This document shows positions 51,186-60,006 of a DNA stretch of 64,000 nt, one piece after another. Position 1 is the stretch's first letter. Every line of letters starts with the position of its first letter. Below the pieces are notes generated by a model that saw nothing but the letters and a program-made list of their open reading frames with translations, searched no databases and was not told the DNA's origin. Origin of the DNA: JACVRM01 sp963755085 (GTDB lineage Bacteria; Actinomycetota; Thermoleophilia; Gaiellales; Gaiellaceae); assembly GCA_963755085.1 (NCBI GenBank), contig CAVWIN010000005.1:211629-275628 (forward strand), in the 5' to 3' direction. The position numbers and the translations under genes are program-made.

Positions 51186-52206
51186 CTACCGCTCGCCGTA
51201 GGTGATCGTGTGACAGAGTGCCGGCAGGCTTCCCGCGGCGAGAAGGGCCATCACGTCGGGCAGCTCGTCGAAGCGCGACTCGCCGGTGAGCAGAGCGTCG
51301 AAGGCGGGATCGCGCAGCAACTCGAGGGCGAGGGCGAGGCGATCGGCCAACGTCCGCCGCGAAGCGCGGGCCGGGGAGAGGGCCCCGACCTGGCTCGACC
51401 GGATCGCGAGGCGGCGATCATGGAACGCGCTTCCCAGCGAGAGCCGAACCTCGGTGTCGCCGTACCAGCTGAGCTCGATGACGGTGCCCTCGGCGGCGAG
51501 CAGGTCGAGCGCCCGCTGGAGCCCCTCGGACGTCGCGCTGGTGTGCACGACCAGGTCGAGACCCTCTGGGGCGTCGTCCGGCAGTGCGAAGTCGACGTCG
51601 AGGGCTGCGGCGACCTCGGCGCGGCCGGGATCAACGTCGACGAGCGTGACGCGCAGGGCCGGATAGCGGTGCGAGCAGCCGGGCGACGCAGCAGCCAACC
51701 ATCCCGCCGCCCACGACGGCCACCCGGTCGCCGACGGCCGGCGCGGCGTCCCACAGCGCATTGACGGCGGTCTCGACCGTGCCGGCGAGCACGGCCCGGG
51801 CGGCCGGAACGTCCTCGGGCACGACGGATACGGCGTCGGCAGGCACGACGTACGCGGTCTGGTGCGGGTAGAGGCAGAACACCGTGCGGCCACGCAGCTC
51901 GGCAGGCCCCTCCTCCACGGCGCCGACGTTCAGATAGCCGTACTTGACGGGGCCCGGAAAGTCGCCTTCCTGGAACGGCGCACGCATCCTCGCGCGCTGG
52001 TCGAGCGGCACGCCCCCGCGAAACACGAGCGTCTCCGTGCCGCGGCTGATCGCCGACCGCAGAGTCCGCACGACTACGTCGCCAGGCCCGGGCTCGGGCA
52101 GCCCGACGGCACGGATCTCGCCGCAACCGGGCTCTCGAAGCCAGAAAGCCTGTGCGACTCTGTCCTCGAGGCCCACGCGGCCGTCGTTTTGGCGCGCCTC
52201 TCTCAT
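51186..52206 (-). pseudogene. Zinc-type (MDR) dehydrogenase, one frameshift
   Basis: First frame: VAQAFWLREPGCGEIRAVGL, ISRGTETLVFRGGVP, GPVKYGYLNVGAVEEGPAEL, RGRTVFCLYPHQTAYVVPAD, AVLAGTVETAVNALWDAAPA and the cofactor motif VAVVGGGMVGCCVARLLA. Near 51675 the homology shifts frame: YPALRVTLVDVDPGRAEVAA, LDLVVHTSATSEGLQRALDL, EGTVIELSWYGDTEVRLSLG, stop at 51186. Complete apart from the shift. Medium-chain dehydrogenase fold, but it lacks the usual structural-zinc Cys cluster. First gene of the operon; PTPS follows after 5 nt. Confidence 0.82.
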
Positions 52207-52652
52207 GTCGGTGTTGTGTCGAAGTACGCGGGGGCTACGTCGGCGGATTGAGGAACGTCCGCTTCGTCAGGGTTTCCCGCCATCGAGCCCACTCGTGCTG
52301 AAACAATGCCTTGAGCGTTCGGCCGGGCGCAGCCGCCACGGAGGTATACGGGAAACCCCCTGGGACAGACGGCGTGCGGAAACGAGATGACGGCCTGCGC
52401 CGACGGGTCTGCGTGCCTCGGCAGTCGCCGCATTTCGTCGGGTCTCCGCGTGTCGCGCGACCTTGGTGCGACCCGGCCGCGAAGCATCAGCAAGAAGCGA
52501 GGGGCGGCCGCGCCGTCGCCCCTCTCAGAGGAAGCGAGTCGGCGAGGTCCGGCGAGAAGGCCGGGTAGGCGTTGTTGCCTTCGCCGCTCGTCAGCCTGGT
52601 GAGACCACTGTGTCCTCGTGCGATGAGTGGAGCCGGGCGGACAAACGGCAGC
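52207..52652. other. Upstream region of the pterin/lipid-like operon, no gene seen
   Basis: About 450 nt before the dehydrogenase gene. Probably contains the operon promoter; no gene or clear promoter hexamers are recognised. Confidence 0.35.
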
Positions 52653-52897
52653 TCACGCACCTGAGGCGTCGTGCTGGGCGAGGTACCGCTCGACCAACTT
52701 CGCCAGCGTCAGGGTCCGCCGATCCCGCTCAACTGTCGCAGCCCCTCCAGCGTCCGCCCGAGGGCCTGCCCCCGCGTCCTGCTCACTCGCAAAGCCTCCA
52801 CGTTGGACCGGGCCTGGCTCGAATCGCGTCCGCCGGTCCTCTACCGGTACGCCCAGAGCGTCTCGCCGGCGGCGCCCTTCGACTCCAATCTGAACAC
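52653..52897 (-). pseudogene. N-terminal remnant of a tyrosine recombinase/integrase
   Basis: The minus strand in two frames reads VFRLESKGAAGETLWAYR-stop-RTGGRDSSQ, then GGFASEQDAGAGPRADA / ALGRTLEGLRQLSGIGGP, and TLTLAKLVERYLAQHDAS before a stop. This follows the N-terminal arm-binding region of actinobacterial tyrosine integrases (beta-strand 'W..YR..GGR', 'GGF.T..DA..AL', 'LTLAELVEEYLAQH'). There are frameshifts and a stop, and the catalytic domain is absent. The DNA to 53209 shows no other gene. Confidence 0.5.
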
Positions 52898-53209
52898 CTG
52901 ACCCTATTGCAGCATCGCCATCCTCCCAGCTGGTCGAGTTGCTAGTTCAAGCAGCGTGGCTCGCTGGCGTGCTGAGCCAGGCCAGGAGCGCCAGGCGCTT
53001 GTAGCCGCGCGCGAACAGGAGCACTCGCTCATGCTGACCCCCGCCGCGGAGATCGCCCGCAGGCCCTGCTGCCGCACACCGGCACCGGCTCTGCGACGAG
53101 CGTCCGCACCGCCGCTGCGACCAACGTCCCCTTGCCGCTCCGACCAGCCTGGGGCGAGGGTGGAGTTGCTCGAGCAACCCCTTTTCCCCAAAGCAGACGG
53201 AGGATTCCG

Positions 53210-53641
53210 ATGACCAAGACGATCTCCACGAGCCGCACGACCTTCTGGCTCCTCGCCCTCGGCGCAGCGCTGCTGCTGACGTTCGCCGGGACCGCGACCG
53301 CCGCGCGTGCCGGACACGGCGGCGACGACCCCGCAGCCCACAACGCCGGCGACGACCGTGCGGTCCAGGCCCCGGCAGGCGTCGTCCTGCCGGCTGCCGG
53401 CTCCGATGACCCGGCCAGCCACGACGCAAACGACGACGGCCTCGCACAGGGCGTCGCCCAGCCCGCGACGCGCGCAGACGACCCGGCCGGCCACGACGCC
53501 GTCGACGACAGCGTCGCGCAACGGCTCGCAGTCGCGCCGACCGTCAAGAAGAGCATCCGCAGGCGCGCCGACGATCGCAGCGCTCGGCGCGGTGGAGTCC
53601 GCAAGACGAAGCACCACGGCGAGTCCGGCGCCCACGCTTGA
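53210..53641 (+). CDS. Secreted Asp/His-rich repeat protein
   Basis: 143 residues. Signal peptide (TTFWLLALGAALLLTFAGTA) then three imperfect repeats with the core DDPAxHDAxDD: GDDPAAHNAGDDRAVQAP, SDDPASHDANDDGLAQGV and ADDPAGHDAVDDSVAQRL, spaced about 28-30 residues, and a basic tail (KKSIRRRADDRSARRG). The acidic/His arrangement could bind divalent metal. ATG 53210 has GGAGG 6-7 nt upstream. I do not recognise the family. The next gene scrap downstream is a metal-ion (CDF) transporter. Confidence 0.7.
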   Translation: MTKTISTSRTTFWLLALGAALLLTFAGTATAARAGHGGDDPAAHNAGDDRAVQAPAGVVLPAAGSDDPASHDANDDGLAQGVAQPATRADDPAGHDAVDDSVAQRLAVAPTVKKSIRRRADDRSARRGGVRKTKHHGESGAHA

Positions 53642-53679
53642 GCGGAAAGCCGCGGCTCGTCCGCACACGACGCACGTCT

Positions 53680-54342
53680 GACCGGCGCGCTGCCTCGACC
53701 AAGTCGAGCAGTGCGCCGGACGCGTTTCAGCGACCCCCGTTCCGCTCGAAGACGTCGCCGTCGGCCTCGCGATCTCAGCCGTCGCCTCGGTCATCAACCT
53801 GCTCGTCGGCGTTACGCTCGTCCGGGCCGGTCGCCGCCACCGCTCGATCACGGTCGAGGCCGACGGGCGCCACCTCCTCACCGACGTCTGGACCTCGTCG
53901 GCGTCATCGCCGGCGTGGCCGCCGTGCGCTCACCGGCCTGGAACGGCTCGACCCCCTGATCGCGCTTGCGGTCGCCGCGAACATCGTCCGCACGCGCGTC
54001 ACACTCGTCCGCCGCTCCGGCGGAGGCCTGATGGACCATGCCTCAGCGGAGCAGTCGGCGCTCGACGCGGCGCTTCAGCCCTACCGCAGCGAGGGAGTCG
54101 TCTTCCACGCGATCCGCAACCGGCAGGCGGGACGACGGTCCTTCGTCTCGATGCACGTGCTCGTCCCCGGACGCTGGACTGTGCAGCAAGGCCACGACCT
54201 CCTCAAGCGTGTCGAAGCCGACGTGCGCACACCGCTACCCCACAACACGATCTTCACCCACATCGAGCCGCTCGAAGATCCAACCTCCTTCGACGACGCG
54301 ACGCTCGACCGGCTCGAGGAATCGAGGCCGAGGACGAACTGA
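53680..54342 (+). pseudogene. Broken cation diffusion facilitator (CDF) transporter
   Basis: Three frames carry one family sequence: PVPLEDVAVGLAISAVASVI, NLLVGVTLVRAGRRHRSITV, EADGRHLLTDVWTS (CDF metal site HxxxD), then VGVIAGVAAVRSP, then TGLERLDPLIALAVAANIVR, GLMDHASAEQSALDAALQPY and the cytoplasmic domain VVFHAIRNRQAGRRSFVSMH, stop at 54342. The first two or three membrane helices are missing, and shifts occur near 53900 and 53935. A decayed zinc/iron exporter. Confidence 0.7.
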
Positions 54343-54361
54343 GCCCCTCTTTCGAGGGCTT

Positions 54362-54814
54362 TCAGTCCCGCCTTGAGGTGTCTGAGGGGTCCGGGAGCGT
54401 GGCCGTCGCGCGACAGACGAGGCCTCTGGGGCCCCACGCGCTGCGCGGTGACGGCGTCGGCGCCGGGAAGATCCCGCAGCGTCCGCCTTACCTCGAACGA
54501 GCCGCCCGGGCGAGTCGTCCTGGCGGCGCCTTTCCAGGCGATCCGGCGCTCGTGCACGAGCACGACGCGCCAGACGACGCCGGCACGGCTGTGGTCGACC
54601 TCGAACCGCAGCTCGATGCCGTCGTCGTCGCGCTTCAGCCTCAGCTCCGAGGCCGCGCCGCTGCCGCAGACACCGGCGGCGCGAACCTCGCCGCGGCCGT
54701 CCTTCGCGACTGCCGCGACGGGCCGGGCGGCGAAGAGCGACAGCACGCCGACTCCGAGCAGGAGCGCGAGCAGACGCGTGTCGATCCCGAGCGGGGCTTG
54801 GAGGCGGGTCACGC
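54362..54814 (-). pseudogene. Secreted beta-sandwich protein, one frameshift (paralogue of 56963-57349)
   Basis: From GTG 54814: a hydrophobic leader (IDTRLLALLLGVGVLSLFAA), then GEVRAAGVCGSGAASELRLK, DDDGIELRFEVDHSRAGVVW, RVVLVHERRIAWKGAARTTR, PGGSFEVRRTLRDLPGADAV. Near 54425, in a GGGGCCCC context, the expected C-terminal GLVCRATATL continues in another frame to a stop at 54362. Two cysteines would close the domain. The same fold and spacing (VxVxGxC, DGRIEVEFEVDQxRxGVxW, PSGSF.xRR) occurs in the gene at 56963. Role unknown; it lies directly downstream of a response regulator. Confidence 0.7.
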
Positions 54815-54868
54815 AACGCAGTCTGCGGAGCCGCCGCTCGGGCCGCAACGGGACCTTGGTCGCATCGG

Positions 54869-55506
54869 CTAGGAGCCGAGGTCGCCCCGGAGACCCTGCC
54901 GTTCGACCCAGAGGATGGCCTGGACGCGGTCGGTGACACCGATCTGCCGGAAGATGCTCGTCAAGTGGGACTTCACCGTCTTCTCGCTGATCTCGAGCCG
55001 CCGCGCGATCAGCTTGTTCGGCATTCCGTCGAGGAGCAGGGCGAGCACCTCGCGCTCGCGCGGCGAGATCCCGGCGAGCGGGTCGGGCGCGCTCTTCGCC
55101 TCCAGCAGCGACCGCGCGGCGCGCGGATCGAGCGGCGAGCCGCCCTCCGCTGCGGTGCGGATGCCGCGCACGCACCTCCTCCGCGGACGCGTCCTTCAGC
55201 AGGTAGCCGACCGCGCCGGCGTCGAGCGCTCCGGTGATCCGCCGCCGATCCGAGAACGAGGTGAGCACCAGCACGGCCGTCCCGGGCGCCTCCGCGAGAA
55301 TCGCGCGCGTCGCCTCGATCCCGTCCAGGACCGGCATCTCGAGGTCCATCAGCACCACGTCGGGCGCCGCCGACCGGCAGATCGCGACCGCCTCCGCTCC
55401 GTCGGCGGCGGTGCGCGACCAGCTCCATGTCCGGCTGCGCCGCGATCACGCCCGCCAGCCCGTCGCGGAGGACGCCGTGGTCGTCGGCGACGGCGACGCG
55501 GATCAC
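54869..55506 (-). pseudogene. NarL/FixJ-type response regulator, two frameshifts
   Basis: Frame 1 from GTG 55506: VIRVAVADDHGVLRDGLAGV, IAAQPDMELVA. After a shift near 55415: ADGAEAVAICRSAAPDVVLM, DLEMPVLDGIEATRAILAEA (phosphoacceptor Asp), VLTSFSDRRRITGALDAGAV, GYLLKDASAEEV. After a shift near 55172: GIRTAAEGGSPLDPRAARSL, and the LuxR helix-turn-helix GISPREREVLALLLDGMPNK, LIARRLEISEKTVKSHLTSI, stop at 54869. All key residues are present; it overlaps its kinase gene by 4 nt. An indel-damaged but probably functional regulator, or sequencing error. Confidence 0.82.
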
Positions 55507-56843
55507 CGGGACGGCACCTCGAGCTCGACCCGGGTGCCCGCACCCTCGCTCGAGCTGATCTCGAGGCTGCCGCCGGACTGCCGCGCGAGCTCCTCGACGA
55601 GCGACAGGCCGAGGTGCCCTTCCGCGAGCCGCCGCTCCCGCATCTCGGGGTCGAAACCGCGGCCGTCGTCCGAGACGACGAGCCGGGCAACGCCGTCGTC
55701 GACGGTCAGCTCGACCCGCAGCGAGCCGGCGTCCGCGTACGCGATCACGTTCCGCACCGCCTCCTGCGCGACCCGGTAGACGAGCGCCTCCTGCTCCCGG
55801 TCGAGGCGCTCCGCTCCGTCGATCGCGACCGACACGGTCGACGCCGCTCGCCTGGAGCGGGCTGACGAGGTCGGCGATCGCGGCCTCGAGCCCGGCCGCT
55901 GCGAGGTGCGGCGGATGGAGCTCGACCAGCAGCGCGCGCAGGTCGCGGACGGTGCGGCGAAGGCGCTCGATCGTCGTCCGGAGCACATCCGCCTCTCCGC
56001 TCGCCCCGCGCGCGGCCGCCTCGTCGGCCAGCGGCGCGAGCGAGAAGGCGAGGCCGGCGATCTCCTGCACCGGCCCGTCGTGGAGATACGAGGCGACCCG
56101 GCGGCGTTCCCGCGCCGACGCCGCGATCGCGTTCCCGAGCAGCGCCTCGCGCTCCTCGTGCCCCCGCTGGAGCCTGCGCGTCAGCGACCAGACGAGCGGA
56201 ACCTGGATGAGCACGATCAGCCCGATCGCGCCCGAGGATCGGCGGAGCGAGCGCCGCGAGCAGACGCCGCGCGCTCGCCGTGACCGAGCCGAAGCGCTGG
56301 TAGATCTCGAACAGCACCGGCGTCCCCGACGGCGTCCGGATCCGCGTGTACGCCTCGATCAGCTTGCCCTGACCACGGTCGAGCGCGTTCTCGGGGCGGC
56401 TGAGGTCGCTCACCTCCACCTTCGCCCCGCCCTCGCGCAGGAGCCGCCGCTGGCCGGGGTCGAGCGCGTAGCGGCCGCCGATCTCGGCCGGGTCGTCCGA
56501 GTAGAGGACGCGCCCGTCCGCCGACCAGATCTTCACCCGCACGATCGAGTTGCTCAGCACGCGCGCGACGACGACGTCGTCCACGGCTCCCAGCGCGGCC
56601 GGCTTGCCCGCGAGCAGACCGTCGCCGAGGGTCGCCTCGACGAGCTGCCCCGCCTCCTGCACCTTCGTCCGCGTCTCGCGCTTCGCCTCGTCGATCGCGA
56701 CGGAGCGGAGCGCGAAATAGCCGCCGACGACGGCCACGGCGATCGCGGCCGCGCTCCCGAGCGCAAAGCGCAGAGAGCACCGAGCGCGCGGTCGGCGGAC
56801 GACTGCCGACGCGGCGACGCTCTCTCGCGCGCAGCGGCTCCAT
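55503..56843 (-). pseudogene. NarX/DesK-type sensor histidine kinase (HisKA_3), several frameshifts
   Basis: Start ATG 56843 (EPLRARERRRVGSRPPTARS). After a shift near 56775: AIAVAVVGGYFALRSVAIDE, an extracytoplasmic sensor (RVLSNSIVRVKIWSADGRVL, YSDDPAEIGGRYALD). After one near 56225: VLIQVPLVWSLTRRLQRGHE, and the phosphoacceptor helix RRVASYLHDGPVQEIAGLAF. After one near 55850: YRVAQEAVRNVIAYADAG, VVSDDGRGFDPEMRERRLAE, GHLGLSLVEELARQSGGSLE, stop at 55503. Every domain of a HisKA_3 kinase is present once. Partner of the overlapping regulator at 54869-55506. Confidence 0.82.
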
Positions 56844-56962
56844 CGGCTCCCATCATCGCCGCTCGCACGGGCGTCCGCGAGGGCTCACCGGGACCAATGT
56901 CGCATTGCCGGCCCGACCGCCGATCGCGAGGCTCGGTCTCGTCCCCGATGAGAGGAGCACCG

Positions 56963-57349
56963 ATGTTCAACTTCCGCGTCATCACCCTCGCCGCCGCCCT
57001 CGCCGTCAGCGTCGCGGCACTCGCCGTCGCTCCGCTCGCGTCCGCCAAGGGCGGCCACGGCGTGCGGGTGCAGCGGCATCTGCACCAAGAACTCGACCGC
57101 CAAGCTCAAGCTGAGCCGCGAGGACGGCCGCATCGAGGTCGAGTTCGAGGTCGACCAGAATCGCAACGGCGTTCCCTGGAAGGTCACGCTGCGCCGGAAC
57201 GGATCGCTCGTCGCCTCGACGACCGCAACCACCCACGCCCCCAGCGGCTCGTTCTCCCTCCGCCGCGTGATCTCCGGCGCGCACGGAACCGTCGTCGCCG
57301 TAGCGACCCGCGCTCCGGCGAGCGCTGCACGGCTCAGGCGGGCATCTGA
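56963..57349 (+). pseudogene. Secreted beta-sandwich protein, two frameshifts (paralogue of 54362-54814)
   Basis: From ATG 56963 (AGAGGAGCACCG upstream): signal peptide VITLAAALAVSVAALAVAPL then KGGHGVRV. Near 57071 (surplus C in GTGCGGGTGCAGC) the frame moves to SGICTKNSTAKLKLSREDGR, IEVEFEVDQNRNGVPWKVTL, HAPSGSFSLRRVISGAHGTV, VAVATRA, and near 57320 back to GERCTAQAGI with stop at 57349. Two Cys as in the paralogue. It is transcribed divergently from the histidine kinase gene, so the two-component genes are bracketed by the paralogous pair. Confidence 0.7.
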
Positions 57350-57514
57350 TGGCGCCATCCGTAGCTTGCCGCAAGTGGTTCGGGAGATCCCGGCGCGGCA
57401 CCACGCCCGCGGGCCGCGTAGATCTCGCACCCAACAGATCAGGCGCCCGGGTCTCCGCACAGGCGCAGTCACGGTCGCAGCACTACACGCGGCCTCGAGC
57501 TAGGGGGATAGCCA

Positions 57515-58264
57515 ATGAAGGGGCTCCCAATCGTCGTCGCGTTGCTGGCTGGTGCCGTGCTGATGGCTCAGCGCAGGGACCGGCCGTTGCGCGGGCGGCA
57601 GGTGAACCGACGATCACCTCGCTCTCGGCGAGCACGCTGCCGCGGAGCGGCAGGTTGCTGATCAACGGCTCGGGCTTCGGAGTGAGCCAGGGCTCGAGCG
57701 TCCTCTCGATCGGGGGCCTGACCGCCCTCGTGACACGCTGGTCCGACACGCTCGTCTTCGGCTACGTCCCGGAGGCCGCACCGATCGGCATCGACGACGT
57801 CCAGGTCACGCCCGGCGGAGCAACGAGCAACGCCGTCCCGCTGAGTGTCATGACCCGCCAAGTGGACGGGCGGGTGAAGTGGCGGTTCCAGGTGGACGCG
57901 CAGTACGGCTACCTGCTCCAAAGGCCCGCCGTCGGCCCGGACGGCACGGTCGTTGCTCACGACCCGGCTGGGAACATCTACGCCCTCACGCCGGACGGCG
58001 GCCTCAAGTGGATCTTCAAGACACCCAGCTCCGCCGCCGGCCCACCGTCGATCGGAGCGGACGGAACCGTCTACGTCGCATCGATCGCGACGATCTACGC
58101 GCTCGCCGCGGACGGGACGCTCAAGTGGACGTTCACCGAGCCTGCAGGAGGGCAGGGCGTCATCATCGGCCCGACGGTCGGCCCGGACGGAAACATCTAC
58201 GCGGTCACCGACCTCGGCGGCATCGGCGCGCTTGCGCTCTCGCCAGCCGGTGGATCGTTCAGTG
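57515..58264 (+). pseudogene. IPT/TIG-PQQ propeller protein, frameshifted and 3'-truncated
   Basis: ATG 57515 opens a signal peptide (GLPIVVALLAGAVLMAQ); near 57570 the frame shifts to EPTITSLSASTLPRSGRLLI, NGSGFGVSQGSSVLSIGGLT (an IPT/TIG immunoglobulin-like domain). PQQ-like blades follow: VKWRFQVDAQYGYLLQRPAV, GPDGTVVAHDPAGNIYALTP, DGGLKWIFKTPSSAAGPPSI and GADGTVYVASIATIYALAAD. The propeller stops after about three blades at GIGALALSPAG, where the 3' end of the opposing DDN gene begins. Probably a truncated surface protein. Confidence 0.65.
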
Positions 58265-58267
58265 GTC

Positions 58268-58684
58268 TCATGATCGAATTGGCTCGAGCACGATCACGGG
58301 GATCCGTCGGCTCGTCTTCCGCGCGTATCTGTCGTACCCGGAATAGACGTCCGCGAGCTGTCGCCACAACCGCTCGCGCTCCTCGCCTTCGACCTCGCGT
58401 GCTCGCACCTCTTGCGTCTCACGCCCGACCGTCACCTCTGCAAGCGGGTTTGCGCGGAGGTTCAGGTACCAGAGAGGGTGTTGGGCTGCTCCACCTTTGG
58501 ACGCGATTACCGCGTAGCCTTCGGTGGCTCGTGCGTAGGTGAGGGGTTGCGTGCGGGGCCTGCCGCTCTTGCGCCCGGTCGTGGTGAGAAGGAGGACCGG
58601 CAGATTGGCGATCCGTGCGCCGACCTTGCCGCCGGTCAGTCGATAAACGTTGCGGTGTAGCCCGCCGAGGATCCGGAAGGGCAT
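58268..58684 (-). CDS. Deazaflavin (F420)-dependent nitroreductase family protein (DDN-like)
   Basis: 138 residues: FRILGGLHRNVYRLTGGKVG, LPVLLLTTTGRKSGRPRTQP, LTYARATEGYAVIASKGGAA, QHPLWYLNLRANPLAEVTVG and RYARKTSRRIPVIVLEP. This is the complete DDN domain (F420H2-dependent reductase, often active on quinones). I use ATG 58684, with GAGG upstream; the frame continues to 58744 but would overlap the upstream gene's stop. Confidence 0.87.
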   Translation of the reverse strand: MPFRILGGLHRNVYRLTGGKVGARIANLPVLLLTTTGRKSGRPRTQPLTYARATEGYAVIASKGGAAQHPLWYLNLRANPLAEVTVGRETQEVRAREVEGEERERLWRQLADVYSGYDRYARKTSRRIPVIVLEPIRS

Positions 58685-58706
58685 GTCCCTCGTCGCCCTC
58701 AGGTCT

Positions 58707-59147
58707 TTACCGATCGAGTCGTATGACGCCGTAGTAGTGGACAAGCCACGGGGCGCCCCAGATAACGCCGCTTCCGCTGGCGCTCGAGAAGGTGCCGGTC
58801 CCGGAGACGATTCTGAATGTTCCCCAGGCGCGTACTCCGCAGGCTGGGCCTTGGATGGCGAATCCGAGGGTGCTTCGCCTGCTCCTCGCGAGCGTCGCGG
58901 TGCGAGTGCCTTTGACGGTCTGGCAGCCTGGTTCGGGGCCCGGCGTGAGCCGGGACAACATGGTGACGGTCGTTACCCGACCGTAGTGGTCGATCACGCC
59001 GTAGCCGCAGAGTCTGTCTCCTCCGCACAGTCGGTCGTGGAAGACGGCGGTGAAAGATTCGGTCCGGGTTGCGGCAGAAGCCGCAGTGACGAGGAGCCCG
59101 GCGGTAATCGTCGCCGCCGCGATGATCCTGCGCGTAGCGCAGGTCAT
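58707..59147 (-). CDS. Secreted protein of unknown function with conserved cysteines
   Basis: 146 residues. Signal peptide (RRIIAAATITAGLLVTAASA), then a beta-rich domain with ESFTAVFHDRLCGGDRLCGY, GVIDHYGRVTTVTMLSRLTP, EPGCQTVKGTRTATLA, FAIQGPACGVRAWGTFRIVS, GSGVIWGAPWLVHYYGVIRL. Four mature cysteines could form two disulfides. The start overlaps (ATGA) a vestigial 18-codon frame that begins like a SARP regulator, and the GAGGAGG of that frame serves as ribosome site. Confidence 0.7.
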   Translation of the reverse strand: MTCATRRIIAAATITAGLLVTAASAATRTESFTAVFHDRLCGGDRLCGYGVIDHYGRVTTVTMLSRLTPGPEPGCQTVKGTRTATLARSRRSTLGFAIQGPACGVRAWGTFRIVSGTGTFSSASGSGVIWGAPWLVHYYGVIRLDR

Positions 59148-59200
59148 TGGCCAATTGCCTCCTCGCGCACCTCGAGCGGACCGAGGATCCGGAACTCCAT
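59144..59200 (-). pseudogene. 5' scrap of a SARP/BTAD regulator
   Basis: ATG 59200 opens MEFRILGPLEVREEAIGQ then stop. MEFRILGPLEV is the typical beginning of SARP/BTAD DNA-binding domains; everything after GPLEVREE is lost. It ends by overlapping the start of the secreted-protein gene, so the promoter of a former regulator may now drive that gene. Confidence 0.6.
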
Positions 59201-59370
59201 CGGCCCCTTTTACCGCTTCGCACGCCGCATTGAAAGCGCCGCGTGTCGCTCTCCGTCCCGCCGAGGAGCCGGTTGACGCCGCTTGAGCGCTCGGTCACGA
59301 TCTGCGGTTCGATCGTGCCGACGCGACCGATCCGACGAGCCTTTCTGATCTTCGCCGTCCTCGCAGGACG

Positions 59371-59962
59371 GAGCAGGCCTCCTACCTGGCCGGCTACCTG
59401 GCCGCGCTGATGGAGGAGAGGTGCCTCGGCAAGGACGTGATCGGGTCCGTGGGCGGCGTGAGGATCCCGACCGTTGACGAGTACATCGGCGGCTATCAGG
59501 CCGGCGCGAAGGCGGCCGATCCCCGCATCACGCTCCTGAATGGGTACTCGGGCGACTTCCTCAACCGTCGCAATGCCGGGCGCTCGCGCTTCAGCAGGTC
59601 GCCGCCGGGGCGGCCGTGATCTTCCAGGTCGCGGACGCCTGCGGCGTCGGAGCGCTCGCGGTCGCGAAGCAGAACCACGTCTGGGGCGTCGGCGTCGACG
59701 TCGACCAGTCCCACCTCGGGCCGCACGTCCCACCAGTGTCCTCAAGAACCTTGACGGCGCCGTGCTCGACACGATCAGTGATCTCCGGAACGGCAGCTTC
59801 CGCACGGGCACTGACGCGGTCTTCGACCTCCGGAACGGCGGCGTCGGCCTCGGGAAGATCAGCCCGAAGGTGCCACCTCCGCTCGTGCAGCGGCTCGCCC
59901 GCATCCGGGCGGACATCGTGGCCGGCAACATCGTCATTCCGGTGGTCCCCATCACGAGGTGA
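59371..59962 (+). pseudogene. Broken BMP/Med-type (PnrA-like) substrate-binding protein
   Basis: Frame pieces EQASYLAGYLAALM... with KDVIGSVGGVRIPTVDEYIG, GYQAGAKAADPRITLLNGYS; then in another frame VAAGAAVIFQVADACGVGAL, AVAKQNHVWGVGVDVDQSHL, GPHV; then in a third SVLKNLDGAVLDTISDLRNG, GGVGLGKISPKVPPPLVQRL, ADIVAGNIVIPVVP, stop at 59962. This is the C-terminal two thirds of a BMP-family nucleoside/lipoprotein binding protein. The signal peptide and first domain are missing, with shifts near 59570 and 59735. Confidence 0.7.
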
Positions 59963-60006
59963 AGGCCCGGGCCGTCCTCGTCGTCTCGGCTTTCGCCCGT
60001 GCCCTA

